Positions 1-10,300 of a DNA stretch of 64,000 nt are shown here, piece by piece. The notes under the pieces are model-generated. The model worked only from the letters and a program-made list of their open reading frames with translations. It did not search any database and was not told where the DNA came from. The DNA comes from an uncultured Litoreibacter sp. (GTDB taxonomy: Bacteria > Pseudomonadota > Alphaproteobacteria > Rhodobacterales > Rhodobacteraceae): contig CANLUY010000001.1 of NCBI GenBank assembly GCA_947494435.1, positions 372,001 through 436,000 of the forward strand. Direction: 5' to 3'. The first letter of the stretch is position 1. Each line of letters starts with the position of its first letter. Position numbers and translations under genes: made by a program.

Positions 1-221
1 TGCGCATAGTGACGCGTGTCAGTCTCATACTCAACGTGCGCCGTGGAAATCGTGATCCCACGCGCTTTTTCTTCCGGCGCACCATCGATCTGGTCATAGG
101 CCTGAAAATCACCAAAATACTTCGTGATCGCCGCCGTCAACGTCGTCTTACCATGGTCAACGTGACCAATCGTGCCGATATTCACATGCGGTTTCGTACG
201 TTCAAATTTTTCCTTAGCCAT
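1..221 (-). CDS. tuf: Elongation factor Tu, copy 1 (C-terminal part beyond the window)
   Basis: This is the N-terminal portion of EF-Tu, the GTPase that delivers aminoacyl-tRNA to the ribosome. The ATG is at 221, preceded by a strong AAGGAGG ribosome binding site. The N-terminus [16 protein letters not shown] and the P-loop GHVDHGKTT are visible; the rest runs off the left edge. All 221 bases are identical to 34085-34305 of the complete copy, and identity stops exactly at the start codon. It lies downstream of fusA on the same strand, the usual end of the str operon. Identical paralogues are normally kept so by gene conversion. Confidence 0.97.
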   Translation of the reverse strand, partial: MAKEKFERTKPHVNIGTIGHVDHGKTTLTAAITKYFGDFQAYDQIDGAPEEKARGITISTAHVEYETDTRHYA

Positions 222-248
222 GATGGCCTCCTTAAGGTTTTTCGAGCG

Positions 249-301
249 GTGTGTGAGGTCACACACCCTACGGGGTTGGTAGGGCGCGCGCCGAAGCGCG
301 C
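249..301 (-). promoter_or_regulatory. Three abutting hairpins between fusA and tuf
   Basis: Read on the minus strand, the 87-base fusA-tuf spacer contains three consecutive stems: 286-301 (GCGCGC arms closing a UUCG tetraloop), 266-284 (CCCTAC/GTAGGG) and 249-266 (GTGTGTGA/TCACACAC, perfect 8-bp arms). None is followed by a T-run, so simple termination is unlikely. I infer mRNA stabilisation, processing or partial attenuation that sets tuf dosage relative to fusA. Confidence 0.6.
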
Positions 302-308
302 ACCGCTG

Positions 309-2426
309 TTAAGCGAATTTCGCTTGGATTTCTTCGGAGATGTTCGACGGAACAGCTTCGTAATGACCGAACTGCATGGTGAAGTTCGCACGACCAGACG
401 ACATCGACCGCAAGGTGTTGATGTAGCCGAACATGTTCGCCAGAGGCACCTGTGCGTCAATCGCAATAGCGTTGCCGCGGGTGTCTTGACCCTGAACCTG
501 ACCACGACGCGATGTCAGATCGCCGATGATACCACCTGTGTATTCTTCAGGGGTGATCACTTCGACTTTCATGATCGGTTCCAACAGTTTCGCACCAGCC
601 AGACGCATGCCTTCACGCATACACATACGTGCAGCGATCTCGAATGCGAGAACGGAGGAGTCAACGTCGTGGAACTTACCGTCGATCAAGGCCACCTTGA
701 AGTCGATCACAGGGAAGCCAGCCAGCGGGCCGCTATCCATGACAGAGTTGATGCCTTTTTCAACGCCCGGGATGTATTCTTTCGGAACAGCACCACCAAC
801 GATGCGGCTCTCGAAGGAATAGCCTTCGCCCGGCTCTGTCGGTGTGATGATGAGTTTGACCTCACCAAACTGACCGGAACCACCAGATTGCTTCTTGTGG
901 GTATATGTGTGCTCAACCTCTTTCGAGATTGTCTCACGATATGCCACCTGAGGCGCACCGATATTGGCTTCCACTTTGAACTCGCGCTTCATGCGGTCGA
1001 CAAGAATGTCGAGGTGCAATTCGCCCATGCCCTTCATGATGGTCTGACCGGACTCCAGATCAGTTTCCACGCGGAAGGACGGATCCTCAGCAGACAGACG
1101 CTGCAAAGCGATGCCCATCTTCTCTTGGTCGCCCTTGGTTTTAGGCTCAACCGCGATCTCGATCACTGGGTCCGGGAAGGTCATCGTTTCCAGAACAACC
1201 GGATCGTTGACGGCGCAAAGCGTGTCACCCGTTGTCGTGTCCTTCAGGCCGCCAAGCGCGATGATGTCACCAGCGAATGCTTCAGTGATCTCGTCACGGT
1301 CGTTGGAGTGCATGATCATCATGCGGCCAACGCGCTCTTTCTTGCCTTTGGTGGAGTTCAGGAACGTGTCGCCCTTTTCCAGCTTACCGGAATAGATCCG
1401 TGTGAATGTCAGCGAGCCCACAAACGGGTCATTCCAGATTTTGAATGCCAGAGCGGAGAACGCCATGTCATCGTCAGCACGACGCGCAATGTTACGAACT
1501 TCGTCTTCATCACCGGGTTTGAAGCCCATGTAGTCAACCACGTCGAGCGGGCTCGGCAGATAGTCAACAACAGCGTTGAGCAAAGGCTGAACACCTTTGT
1601 TTTTGAACGCGGAGCCACCCAGCACAGGCACGAATGCCATAGCCAGTGTACCCTTACGGATCAGCGCGCGGAGAGTTTTGATGTCAGGCTCGTTGCCTTC
1701 CAGATACTCCATCATCGCGTCATCGTCCATTTCGACGGCAGCTTCGACAAGCTTGTTGCGCCATTCGTCAGCCATGTCTTTCAGGCTGTCGCGAATGGGG
1801 GCTTTGATCCAGGACGCGCCCAGATCTTCACCCTGCCACAGCCACTCTTCCATCGTGACGAGGTCCAACAGGCCTTCCAGCTCTGTTTCCGCACCGATCG
1901 GGATACCAACTGGAACAGCTTTCGCACCAGTCCGGTCTTCGATCATGCGCACACAGTTGAAGAAGTCAGCGCCGATTTTGTCCATTTTGTTCACAAAGAC
2001 CATACGTGGCACTTTGTAACGGTCAGCCTGACGCCAAACAGTTTCTGTCTGAGGCTCAACACCGGCGTTTGCGTCAAGAACGCAAACCGCGCCATCAAGA
2101 ACAGCCAAGGAACGCTCAACTTCGATTGTGAAGTCAACGTGGCCCGGGGTGTCGATGATGTTCATGCGGTGCTTTTCAGAGTCAGGCGTTTCACCGTCTT
2201 CTGTACGCTCCCAGAACGTGGTTGTCGCAGCGGATGTGATTGTAATGCCGCGCTCTTGTTCCTGCTCCATGTGGTCCATGGTTGCAGCACCGTCGTGAAC
2301 TTCGCCGATGTTATGCTCTTTACCTGTGTAATACAGGATGCGCTCGGAACAGGTCGTCTTACCAGCATCAATGTGAGCCATGATGCCGAAGTTACGATAG
2401 CGGTCGAGTGGATATTCGCGTGCCAT
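309..2426 (-). CDS. fusA: Elongation factor G
   Basis: EF-G is the ribosomal translocase, a GTPase of five domains. The 705-residue length matches the family. The N-terminal G domain has the P-loop AHIDAGKTT, the switch II motif DTPGH and the NKMD guanine-specificity motif. The C-terminus carries the domain IV/V regions of EF-G. The start is preceded by AGAGGA about ten bases upstream. It follows rpsG by 15 bases on the same strand, consistent with one str-operon transcript rpsL-rpsG-fusA-tuf. Nothing is missing or broken. Confidence 0.98.
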   Translation of the reverse strand: MAREYPLDRYRNFGIMAHIDAGKTTCSERILYYTGKEHNIGEVHDGAATMDHMEQEQERGITITSAATTTFWERTEDGETPDSEKHRMNIIDTPGHVDFTIEVERSLAVLDGAVCVLDANAGVEPQTETVWRQADRYKVPRMVFVNKMDKIGADFFNCVRMIEDRTGAKAVPVGIPIGAETELEGLLDLVTMEEWLWQGEDLGASWIKAPIRDSLKDMADEWRNKLVEAAVEMDDDAMMEYLEGNEPDIKTLRALIRKGTLAMAFVPVLGGSAFKNKGVQPLLNAVVDYLPSPLDVVDYMGFKPGDEDEVRNIARRADDDMAFSALAFKIWNDPFVGSLTFTRIYSGKLEKGDTFLNSTKGKKERVGRMMIMHSNDRDEITEAFAGDIIALGGLKDTTTGDTLCAVNDPVVLETMTFPDPVIEIAVEPKTKGDQEKMGIALQRLSAEDPSFRVETDLESGQTIMKGMGELHLDILVDRMKREFKVEANIGAPQVAYRETISKEVEHTYTHKKQSGGSGQFGEVKLIITPTEPGEGYSFESRIVGGAVPKEYIPGVEKGINSVMDSGPLAGFPVIDFKVALIDGKFHDVDSSVLAFEIAARMCMREGMRLAGAKLLEPIMKVEVITPEEYTGGIIGDLTSRRGQVQGQDTRGNAIAIDAQVPLANMFGYINTLRSMSSGRANFTMQFGHYEAVPSNISEEIQAKFA

Positions 2427-2441
2427 AGCTGTGCGGTCCTC

Positions 2442-2912
2442 TTACCAGCGGTAGTGGCTGAACGCTTTGTTCGCGTCGGCCATTTTATGCGTGTCTTCAC
2501 GTTTCTTTACGGCCGAGCCGCGGGAGTTGATGGCATCCATCAGCTCGCCTGCAAGGCGTTCTTCCATCGTGTTCTCGTTGCGCGAACGGGCCGCTTTGAT
2601 CAACCAGCGGATGGCCAATGCTTCGCGGCGCTCTGGGCGCACTTCAACTGGAACTTGGTATGTCGCACCACCGACGCGGCGCGAACGCACCTCGACAGAT
2701 GGTTTGATCAGGTCCAGCGCCTCGTGGAACACTTCCACAGGGGCTTTCTTCAGTTTCTCTTCAACGCGATCAAACGCGTTGTAGACGATGCGTTCGGCGG
2801 CAGATTTTTTGCCGTCGATCATCAGGTTGTTCATAAATTTGCTCAGAACGAGATCACCAAACTTGGCGTCTGGCAAAATCTGGCGCTTCTCGGCGGCGTG
2901 ACGACGTGACAT
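2442..2912 (-). CDS. rpsG: 30S ribosomal protein S7
   Basis: S7 is the primary assembly protein that organises the 3' head domain of 16S rRNA. The protein is 156 residues, the standard length, starts [10 protein letters not shown], and has the conserved [14 protein letters not shown] segment. A GGAAGAG binding site precedes the ATG. It sits 12 bases downstream of rpsL and 15 bases upstream of fusA, typical str-operon spacing. In E. coli S7 represses this operon by binding the rpsL-rpsG spacer; the short spacer here leaves little room for that structure. Confidence 0.98.
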   Translation of the reverse strand: MSRRHAAEKRQILPDAKFGDLVLSKFMNNLMIDGKKSAAERIVYNAFDRVEEKLKKAPVEVFHEALDLIKPSVEVRSRRVGGATYQVPVEVRPERREALAIRWLIKAARSRNENTMEERLAGELMDAINSRGSAVKKREDTHKMADANKAFSHYRW

Positions 2913-2924
2913 CTGATCTCTTCC

Positions 2925-3296
2925 TTACTTAGGCTTCTTCGCGCCGTATTTCGAACGGCGTTGCTTACGGTCTTTGACGCCTTGGGTATCCAAAACACCA
3001 CGCAGAACGTGGTAACGGACACCCGGAAGGTCTTTCACACGACCGCCACGGATCAGAACAACAGAGTGCTCTTGCAGGTTGTGGCTTTCACCACCGATGT
3101 AGGAAATAACTTCGAAACCGTTGGTCAGGCGAACCTTTGCGACTTTCCGCATCGCGGAGTTCGGTTTCTTAGGTGTTGTCGTGTAAACCCGAGTACATAC
3201 GCCACGTTTCTGTGGGCATTGCTCTAGGTGCATCGACTTCGAGGTCTTACGCTTTGGCTGACGCGGCTTGCGGATCAGCTGTTGGATCGTTGGCAT
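2925..3296 (-). CDS. rpsL: 30S ribosomal protein S12
   Basis: S12 forms part of the decoding centre. The 123-residue protein begins [12 protein letters not shown] and has the conserved [18 protein letters not shown] segment. The lysine at the position linked to streptomycin resistance (Lys42/43 in E. coli numbering) is wild type, as is the downstream [13 protein letters not shown] segment. An AAGGGG binding site lies about nine bases upstream. It is the first gene of the str operon, with a candidate promoter at 3533-3561. Confidence 0.98.
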   Translation of the reverse strand: MPTIQQLIRKPRQPKRKTSKSMHLEQCPQKRGVCTRVYTTTPKKPNSAMRKVAKVRLTNGFEVISYIGGESHNLQEHSVVLIRGGRVKDLPGVRYHVLRGVLDTQGVKDRKQRRSKYGAKKPK

Positions 3297-3876
3297 TCAG
3301 GATTTCCCCTTGTTTGCATCTTCATGTGGGGCGCAATGCCCCGATTATATCTCTCGCCCTCGCGGGTCGTTCAGTTCAGCATTCGCGCGTCCGCAAACAC
3401 AAAGACCCGCAACGGGTTACCCTACCTGGGTTCCGAGCGGTGGAGTTTCAGAGGTTCAAAGCTAAAGGCGCTGGGAACTTGACCACTTAAATTTTGAATA
3501 CAAAACGGGCGTGCCCCGTCGTGATTGCGCGCTTACTAGAAGGGTTGACGTGAGGTGTCAACAGCCACAACCGACTCTCCTCCGATTTCTCGCAAGGCAC
3601 TGCCCTTGCAGGGTTTACCGGAGCGAAACAAATCCGGCCCCTCGCGCGCAAACAACCGCCAGATCTTCACTAAGCGGTGATCAGCCGATCCGTAACCCAT
3701 TCATTCTAATAACGTTTTCATACAGTTTCCAATAACGAAACAGTGTGTCCCCTTGCCATGACAGGAGCATTGCGCGCATCTCAAGTCAGAACGTCGCACG
3801 GGCTACAGCAAAACGCTGTCCGCTGCGCCAATAATTGTATCGCAAGGGGCGGTGCATATAGGTCAGGAGCCGCCAG
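3297..3876. other. Gene-free region: rpsL leader and Hint-gene upstream region
   Basis: These 580 bases separate the divergent rpsL (minus) and Hint-domain gene (plus). The left part would be a 5' leader of about 230 nt for rpsL if the promoter at 3533-3561 is used; it contains a short hairpin with ACCCG/CGGGT arms. A GCAAGG/CCTTGC hairpin near 3594-3611 and two copies of AATAACG near 3708-3740 are also visible. I see no convincing coding frame. Confidence 0.6.
3533..3561 (-). promoter_or_regulatory. Candidate sigma-70-type promoter for the str operon
   Basis: On the minus strand a perfect -35 box TTGACA (3556-3561) is followed after exactly 17 bases by TAGTAA (3533-3538), a weak -10. The -35 lies inside an inverted repeat GTTGAC-N7-GTCAAC (3544-3562), which could be an operator or chance. 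It is about 235 bases upstream of rpsL and points toward it. Confidence 0.5.
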
Positions 3877-4902
3877 ATGGTCGCCAGAAATCTGCTCGTC
3901 TTCGACAGCGAAGCCTTGCTTGTCGATGCCTCGTCTCCTTTCCAAACGCCGGGCAACCCGATCATCAACAACGGCAACACCCCCAACGGCACGATCTATG
4001 AGTTTCAATCAGGGTTTGGCCGTGAAGATGTCGTCGTCGATGACACTGGCGGCGATCCGGACGTGTTTGAAGACGGCAATCCCGGCGGTCACACCATCTT
4101 GGATGGCGGCGGGCTGATCCCCAACGGCACCGGCGTCGAATCTGAATCGATCATATTCCTGCGGGCGCTCGATGACTTTGGCAATCAAACTGGGCCCACC
4201 ATCCGCCTCGCCGTCTTTTCGCGGGATGGGAACTTCAGCGATATCTGGGGCTTTGCCACAGATGACTTCCTCGTTCCCGGAACGAAATATGTCAAAACCA
4301 ACGGGTCTAATTTTGGCAATAGCGATTACGAAGACTTCATCCCGTGTTTCACACGCGGCACCCAGATCCGTCGCGCGGACGGCACCTGTACAGCCATCGA
4401 AGACCTGAACATCGGCGACATGATCCTGACCCGGTCCGGCGCGAAACCCATTCGCTGGATTGGCTCCACCACGGTCGCGGCCAAAGGTAATGTCGCGCCC
4501 GTTCAAATCGCCAAAGATGTGCTGGGCAATACCGCAGACCTGACCGTTTCCCCGCAACACCGCATGCTGATCACCGGCCCTGCCGCACATTTGCACTTCT
4601 CGGCGGAGGCCGTTTTGATCCCCGCGATCCACCTCATCGGGTTGGAAGGCGTCACGCGCCAGACGGAAGGCGACGTGGATTACTTCCACCTCCTCTTCGA
4701 TCAGCACGAAATCATCGAAGCCAACGGCGCCCTGTCAGAAAGCTTCTTCCCCGGCGACATGGCGATGAATGCGCTTGGCAAATCCACCCGCGACGAACTT
4801 CTGTCGCTCTTCCCCGACCTTGCCCGCGCTGACATGCCCACAGCCGCCCCCTGCCTGAACGCCGCCGACGCGAAAGTCATTCGGGACTACCTCGCGCAGT
4901 AA
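3877..4902 (+). CDS. Hint-domain protein (Hint_2 type)
   Basis: A 341-residue protein with an unrecognised, acidic, glycine-rich N-terminal half (about 1-150) and a Hint domain from about residue 155 onward. The Hint signature is seen as PCFTRGTQI with Cys157 at the position of the nucleophilic cysteine of inteins and Hedgehog, then EDLNIGDMILT and the later SPQHRM block. Hint_2 proteins are frequent in Rhodobacteraceae, often linked to secreted or surface proteins; their cleavage activity is mostly unproven. AGGAG lies 7-8 bases upstream of the ATG. No classical signal peptide is evident. It is divergent from rpsL and followed by the ACT gene after about 80 bases. Confidence 0.85.
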   Translation: MVARNLLVFDSEALLVDASSPFQTPGNPIINNGNTPNGTIYEFQSGFGREDVVVDDTGGDPDVFEDGNPGGHTILDGGGLIPNGTGVESESIIFLRALDDFGNQTGPTIRLAVFSRDGNFSDIWGFATDDFLVPGTKYVKTNGSNFGNSDYEDFIPCFTRGTQIRRADGTCTAIEDLNIGDMILTRSGAKPIRWIGSTTVAAKGNVAPVQIAKDVLGNTADLTVSPQHRMLITGPAAHLHFSAEAVLIPAIHLIGLEGVTRQTEGDVDYFHLLFDQHEIIEANGALSESFFPGDMAMNALGKSTRDELLSLFPDLARADMPTAAPCLNAADAKVIRDYLAQ

Positions 4903-4980
4903 CCTGCGACGTTTTCACTCCATAGAGCCACCACCGTGCCGTGGTACCCCCGTCACAAACTCAAAGCGCGGGAGGCCCAC

Positions 4981-5376
4981 GTGAAACTCAGAACCATTGA
5001 CGGTCAGTACGGCGTGGCCCAGCTGGCGGCAGACGCCCCGATCCCTAACTGGATCAATGGACCGGGCTTTTCTGCAATCATCCGCTCGGATGACGAACTG
5101 ACCCTGATCTGCGACCAAGACCGTATCCCCGCCACCGTCACGTCCGAGCGTGACTGGGCCTGTTTTCGCAGCATCGGCCCTTTCGCCTTTGAGGAGACCG
5201 GCATTGTCGCAGCACTCGTGACCCCGATCTCAGCCGCGGGTATCGGCGTCTTTGTCGTCTGCACCTTCGACGGCGAACACATTTTGGTGCCGCAAAAACA
5301 TCTCGCAGAAGTCGAAGACCTGTTAACCGAAAACGGTCATCACTTCATCCAAACGGATCCCGCCCCGCCGCGATAG
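4981..5376 (+). CDS. ACT-domain protein
   Basis: About 131 residues with an ACT-like fold of the CASTOR/DUF2241 type, a regulatory domain that binds amino acids. Recognisable parts are ERDWACFRSIGPFAFEETGI and the hydrophobic ISAAGIGVFVVCTF strand. I chose the GTG at 4981 because GGGAGG lies about six bases upstream; a longer frame from the GTG at 4936 has no binding site. Its 3' end overlaps the convergent Hsp70-like gene by 32 bases. The ligand is unknown. Confidence 0.75.
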   Translation: MKLRTIDGQYGVAQLAADAPIPNWINGPGFSAIIRSDDELTLICDQDRIPATVTSERDWACFRSIGPFAFEETGIVAALVTPISAAGIGVFVVCTFDGEHILVPQKHLAEVEDLLTENGHHFIQTDPAPPR

Positions 5377-6604
5377 CCAACCCATCCGCCACTGCCGTGA
5401 AAACTTCGGTGAAGGAATGTTCAGCCATGGGGAACTGCGCCTTCATAGTGTCAGACACCATCGACATCAGACTGGAGCCGCCAACATAAATCACGCGATC
5501 CACCTGCCCGGCTTCAAACCCCGCCATCTGCAGAATCCTGTCCGCGCCGCCACGCAATGCGTCCGCATGAGTGGTCAAACTGGCCGATAGCATCGCGGGC
5601 GACAATTCCGCGCTCAGACCTTTTTCAATCAACCCCAACGCGATCACCGCATCCGCGACGCCACTATTGGCCGTGATTTTGCCCTGCTCTACCGCGAAGG
5701 CCAGCTCATGACCCAGCTCTTCTTCCAACACCGCATCCAAACGGCCCAGCTTCTCTGGCTCGACCGCCAATTGCAGCATCTCAGCCACCATCCGGCGGGT
5801 TTGCGGCGCATAAAGAAACGGGATCTGCTCCCAAGTCGCGAGGTTGTTGAAAATCGCCGCAGGTACTGGCGTCAGATCATCGCCAAAGACTTTGCGCAAC
5901 TGACCGCCCTTCCCTAATAACGGCATCACATGATCAATGCTGAGCGTGCGGTCAAAATCCGTTCCGCCGATGCGCACACCGTGATTGGCGAGAACCGTGA
6001 TCCCATGAGGCCCCGACCGAAACAGCGAAAAATCCGAGGTTCCGCCGCCGATATCAACGATCAGCCCAACCTCCCCTTCGCTTTCCAACGCACCGCTAGC
6101 AATCGCCGCCGCTTCGGGTTCGGCCAGAAATGACACGTCCTTGAAACCGGCCGCCAAATAACAGGCTCGCAAATCCGCTTCCGCCTGCGCCTCGCGCGGA
6201 TCATCCACGCCGTGAAACACGACGGGGCGACCAGACACAGCACGCTCAAACACCAGCCCCGTCTTTGCTTCTGCCCGTGCCTTCACCTGCACCAAGAACC
6301 GGCTGATGATATCGACAAAACTAATCCGCTCGTTCAAAAGCTGGCGCTTCTCATGCATCAGACTGGTGCCCAAAATACGCTTGAGCGAGCGCATAAATCG
6401 CCCCTCCAATCCCTCAAGCAGAGCTTGATTGGCAGGCGCACCGATCACCATCTTGCGCTGGTCGAAATCAAAGAACACCGCCGTCGGCACAGTGTCTTGC
6501 CCGTCTTCCAACTCAATCAAAACTGGTTTGGCATCTTGCAAATAGCCCGCCGCCGAATTCGACGTCCCAAAATCGACCCCCAATATGTGGCTTTGCTCTG
6601 GCAT
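5345..6604 (-). CDS. Hsp70-family protein (YegD-like)
   Basis: A 419-residue actin-fold ATPase resembling E. coli YegD, without the C-terminal substrate-binding domain of DnaK. The phosphate-1 motif is seen as LGVDFGTSNS near the N-terminus, phosphate-2 as VDIGGGTSDF, and the adenosine motif as VIYVGGSSLM near the C-terminus. LAEPEAAA matches the Hsp70 connect region. The function of YegD-type proteins is unsettled; a chaperone-like or regulatory ATPase is a reasonable guess. It overlaps the convergent ACT gene by 32 bases and lies downstream of the carboxymuconolactone-decarboxylase gene on the same strand. Confidence 0.88.
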   Translation of the reverse strand: MPEQSHILGVDFGTSNSAAGYLQDAKPVLIELEDGQDTVPTAVFFDFDQRKMVIGAPANQALLEGLEGRFMRSLKRILGTSLMHEKRQLLNERISFVDIISRFLVQVKARAEAKTGLVFERAVSGRPVVFHGVDDPREAQAEADLRACYLAAGFKDVSFLAEPEAAAIASGALESEGEVGLIVDIGGGTSDFSLFRSGPHGITVLANHGVRIGGTDFDRTLSIDHVMPLLGKGGQLRKVFGDDLTPVPAAIFNNLATWEQIPFLYAPQTRRMVAEMLQLAVEPEKLGRLDAVLEEELGHELAFAVEQGKITANSGVADAVIALGLIEKGLSAELSPAMLSASLTTHADALRGGADRILQMAGFEAGQVDRVIYVGGSSLMSMVSDTMKAQFPMAEHSFTEVFTAVADGLAIAAGRDPFG

Positions 6605-6740
6605 GGCTATTCCTGTCGCTGAAAACGAAGCGTCGAGGCGTATCCCCGCATGAACGGTCCGTCAAGCAGCAGACGAGTAGCAGGCGTGCGATTTGATTCG
6701 GTACGCCTCCGGTCAGGTGTCGCTGCATACCGCCAACGGC

Positions 6741-7184
6741 TTAACCCTCCGCGTCAGGGACGTGCCCAAAGCTGATGGCTAAACGGTTCCAAGCATTCAT
6801 CTGCGCAATCGCAAGGGTCAGATCGACAATTTCAGCATCTGAGAAATGCAGTTTGAGTGCCGCGAACAATTCCTCAGGCGCGCCTTGATCCGCGACACGT
6901 GTCACCGCTTCGGCCCAGTCCAATGCTGCCATTTCTCGCGCATCGAAGAACCCGCATTCCCGCCAAACCGTCAGGCAATCAAGGCGTTGCTGTCCTTCAC
7001 CGGCAGCCCTTGCCTCACGCGTATGCAAATCAACGCAATAGGCGCATCCATTAATTTGGGAGACCCGGAGTTCGACAACAGCTTTCAGCCGCGCATCCAG
7101 CAAAGCCACATGCGTTTTCGCCTGCGCCATACTCGCAATCGCTGCGCTGTTTATCGTCACATAGTCCAACCGTTCGATCATCAT
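6741..7184 (-). CDS. Carboxymuconolactone decarboxylase / AhpD-like protein
   Basis: A 147-residue all-helical protein of the CMD/AhpD family. The redox motif is seen as NGCAYCVDLHTREAR, a CxxC followed by His as in AhpD alkylhydroperoxidase-type members, so peroxidase or thiol-redox activity is more likely than decarboxylation. The start ATG-ATG at 7184 has GGGAGCGGG just upstream; an in-frame extension to 7298 would run into an AT-rich stretch and lacks support. It lies between the rpoC terminator and the Hsp70-like gene. Its substrate is unknown. Confidence 0.87.
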   Translation of the reverse strand: MMIERLDYVTINSAAIASMAQAKTHVALLDARLKAVVELRVSQINGCAYCVDLHTREARAAGEGQQRLDCLTVWRECGFFDAREMAALDWAEAVTRVADQGAPEELFAALKLHFSDAEIVDLTLAIAQMNAWNRLAISFGHVPDAEG

Positions 7185-7330
7185 CCCGCTCCCTAAGCCT
7201 GTGATGATCTTATCAAGCGTGAAACAAGAATGCACCGGGAGGGCACATCTCCGCTGATTAAGAAAACGTAAATTTTTCTGATAATGCCTTAAAATCAATA
7301 TCTTATAAAAATCCCCGCACGCGGGGAAAA

Positions 7331-7364
7331 CAAAAAAGCCCCGCTCGATCAGGAGCGGGGCTTT
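7331..7364 (-). terminator. Rho-independent terminator of rpoBC
   Basis: A 12-bp perfect stem (7335-7346 with 7353-7364, core GAGCGGGGC) with a six-base loop, followed on the minus strand by a run of six T. It lies about 25 bases after the rpoC stop. A second small palindrome, TCCCCGC/GCGGGGA, sits next to it near 7312-7327. Confidence 0.9.
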
Positions 7365-7387
7365 AGAAGTCTTAAAAGCTCAGTCGC

Positions 7388-10300
7388 TTAATCGCGGCTT
7401 TCCTCGGTCGTATCAATAACCGTGTCAAACTCCGATCCACCGACGACATCGTCACCAATGGTTTCTTCCGGAGCAGCCAAAGCCAGCGCTTCCTCAGCCT
7501 CAGCCTTCCGCGCTTCGATGACGACATTATCACGATCGCTCGCAATCTTACGCATCTGTTGGGTCGCCCCACCAGTACCCGCAGGGATCAAACGACCCAC
7601 GATCACGTTCTCTTTCAGACCGATCAGCTTGTCGCGCTTCCCTTGCGTAGACGCCTCCGTCAGAACCCGTGTGGTTTCCTGGAAGGACGCCGCCGAGATG
7701 AAGGAACGTGTCTGCAACGAGGCCTTGGTGATGCCCAACAAGATCGGCGCACCTTCCGCAGGCTGATGCCCACGTGCGATGGCTTTCTCATTGGCCGCGT
7801 CGAACTCAGCCTTATCAACATGCTCGCCCTTCAGCAGAGTGGTCTGACCAGACGCGCTGATCTCCCATTTCTGCAGCATCTGGCGGACGATCACTTCGAT
7901 ATGCTTGTCGTTGATCTTCACACCTTGCAGGCGATAGACGTCCTGAACCTCGTCGATCATGTAGTCAGCCAAGGCCTCGACACCCATGATGGACAGGATG
8001 TCATGCGGCGCAGGGTTGCCGTCCATGATGTAGTCGCCCTTCTGGACAAAATCACCTTCCGCAACCGGAATGTGTTTGCCCTTCGGCACCATGTACTCAA
8101 CCTTGTGATCCGGATCATCGGAGCTTTCGATCGCAATGCGACGCTTGTTTTTGTAGTCCTTGCCGAAGCGCACGTAACCATCAATCTCAGCGATGATCGC
8201 GTGGTCTTTCGGACGACGGGCTTCAAACAGCTCGGCCACACGTGGCAGACCACCGGTAATGTCCTTGGTCTTGGCACCCTCACGCGGGATACGCGCAACC
8301 ACGTCACCGGCTTTGACGTCCTGGCCGTCTTCGATGGACAGGATGGCATCCACGGACATTGGGTATGTCGCAGGGTTGTCATTGTCCAAACGCACAGGCT
8401 CGCCATTGGCATCCTCAAGAATGACCTCAGGCTTGAGCTCATTGCCTTTGGGTGCCGCACGCCAGTCGACCACGATCTTCTGGGTCATGCCTGTCGCATC
8501 ATCGGTTTCATCCTTCACGGCGATACCGGAGATCAGATCAACGAAACGGGCCTTACCGTCTTTTTCCGCGATGATCGGCAGTGTGTAAGGATCCCATTCG
8601 AACAGCTTATCACCACGGGAGACCTTCGCCTTGTCCTTGATGTGCAGTTTGGAGCCGTAGTCGATCTTGTGCCGCGCGCGTTCCACACCGTTATCGTCGG
8701 TGATGGTCAGCTGCATATTGCGGCCCATGACGACTTGCTCGCCAGACGCGTTTTCGAGAATATTGGCGTTCTCAAACGCGACCTTACCCTCTTGCGAGGC
8801 TTCAAGGAAGGATTGCTGACCACCTTGGGCCACACCGCCGATGTGGAAGGTCCGCATCGTCAACTGTGTACCAGGCTCACCGATAGACTGCGCGGCGATA
8901 ATGCCAACAGCCTCGCCAGTGTTGACCAGCGTACCGCGTGCAAGGTCACGACCATAGCACATGGCGCAAACCCCTTCTTCGGCTTCACAGGTCAGCGGCG
9001 AGCGCATTTTGGCGTTCGGAATATCAGCTGCATCAATCGCGTCTGCCTTCCGCTCGTCGATCAGCTCGTCACGTGCCACCAGAACTTCATCGGTCCCCGG
9101 AACAAGGATGTCCTCAGCCGCGGTCCGGCCGAGCAAACGCTCACCGATGGAGGAGACGACTTCACCGTCATTGACTGCCGAAGACGCATTGATGAAGTTC
9201 TCGGTGCCACAGTCGTGCATACGAACGATGCAGTCTTGCGCCACGTCGACCAAACGACGTGTCAGATAACCGGAGTTCGCTGTCTTCAGCGCCGTGTCCG
9301 ACAGACCCTTACGGGCACCGTGGGTGGAGTTGAAGTACTCAAGAACGGTCAGACCTTCCTTAAAGTTCGAGATGATCGGCGTCTCGATGATCTCGCCATT
9401 CGGCTTGGCCATCAGACCGCGCATCCCGCCTAGCTGCTTCATCTGCGTGACCGAGCCACGCGCACCGGAGTGGGCCATCATGTAGACGGAGTTTGGTTCT
9501 TTCTCAGAGCCGTCTTCCGCACGTCCACTGTCAGAGATCGAGCCCATCATGGCATCGGTAACTTGGTCGTTACATTTCGACCAAGCATCGATCACCTTGT
9601 TGTACTTCTCGCCCTGAGTGATCAGGCCGTCCATGTACTGTTGTTCGAACTCTTTCACTTGATCACGGGTGTTATCCACGATCGGCCATTTGGTGTCAGG
9701 GATCAGCATGTCGTCTTTACCGAACGAAATACCGGCCTTGAACGCCTCTTTGAAGCCCATGGACATGATCTGGTCACAGAAGATAACCGACTCTTTCTGG
9801 CCGCAATAACGGTAGACCGTGTCAATAACCTGCTGCACTTCCTTCTTCCGCAGCAGGCGGTTGACCAAGCTAAATGGCGCTTTCGCATTCAGCGGCAGAA
9901 GCGCGCCCAGACGCAGACGACCCGGCGTGGTGTCAAAGCGCGTCAGCACCTCGTTGCCTTCGTCGTCGATCTGCGGCAGGCGGGCTTGGATTTTGGCGTG
10001 CAGATGCACGGTGCCAGCGTCCAAAGCGTGCTGCACTTCTTCCACGTCGGAGAAGACCATGCCTTCGCCAACCATGCCCTCCCGCTCCATCGAGATGTAG
10101 TAGAGGCCAAGGATCATATCCTGCGACGGCACGATGATCGGTGCGCCGTTTGCTGGCGACAGAACGTTGTTCGTGGACATCATCAGAACGCGGGCTTCAA
10201 GCTGCGCTTCAAGGCTCAGCGGCACATGGACCGCCATTTGGTCACCGTCAAAGTCAGCGTTAAAGGCCGAACAGACCAGCGGGTGCAGCTGGATGGCTTT

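Noticed and set aside
9-2909. A 966-codon open frame on the plus strand opposite tuf, fusA and rpsG
   Set aside because: It is the antisense shadow of highly codon-biased ribosomal genes; no binding site or protein-like composition, and the minus-strand genes are certain.
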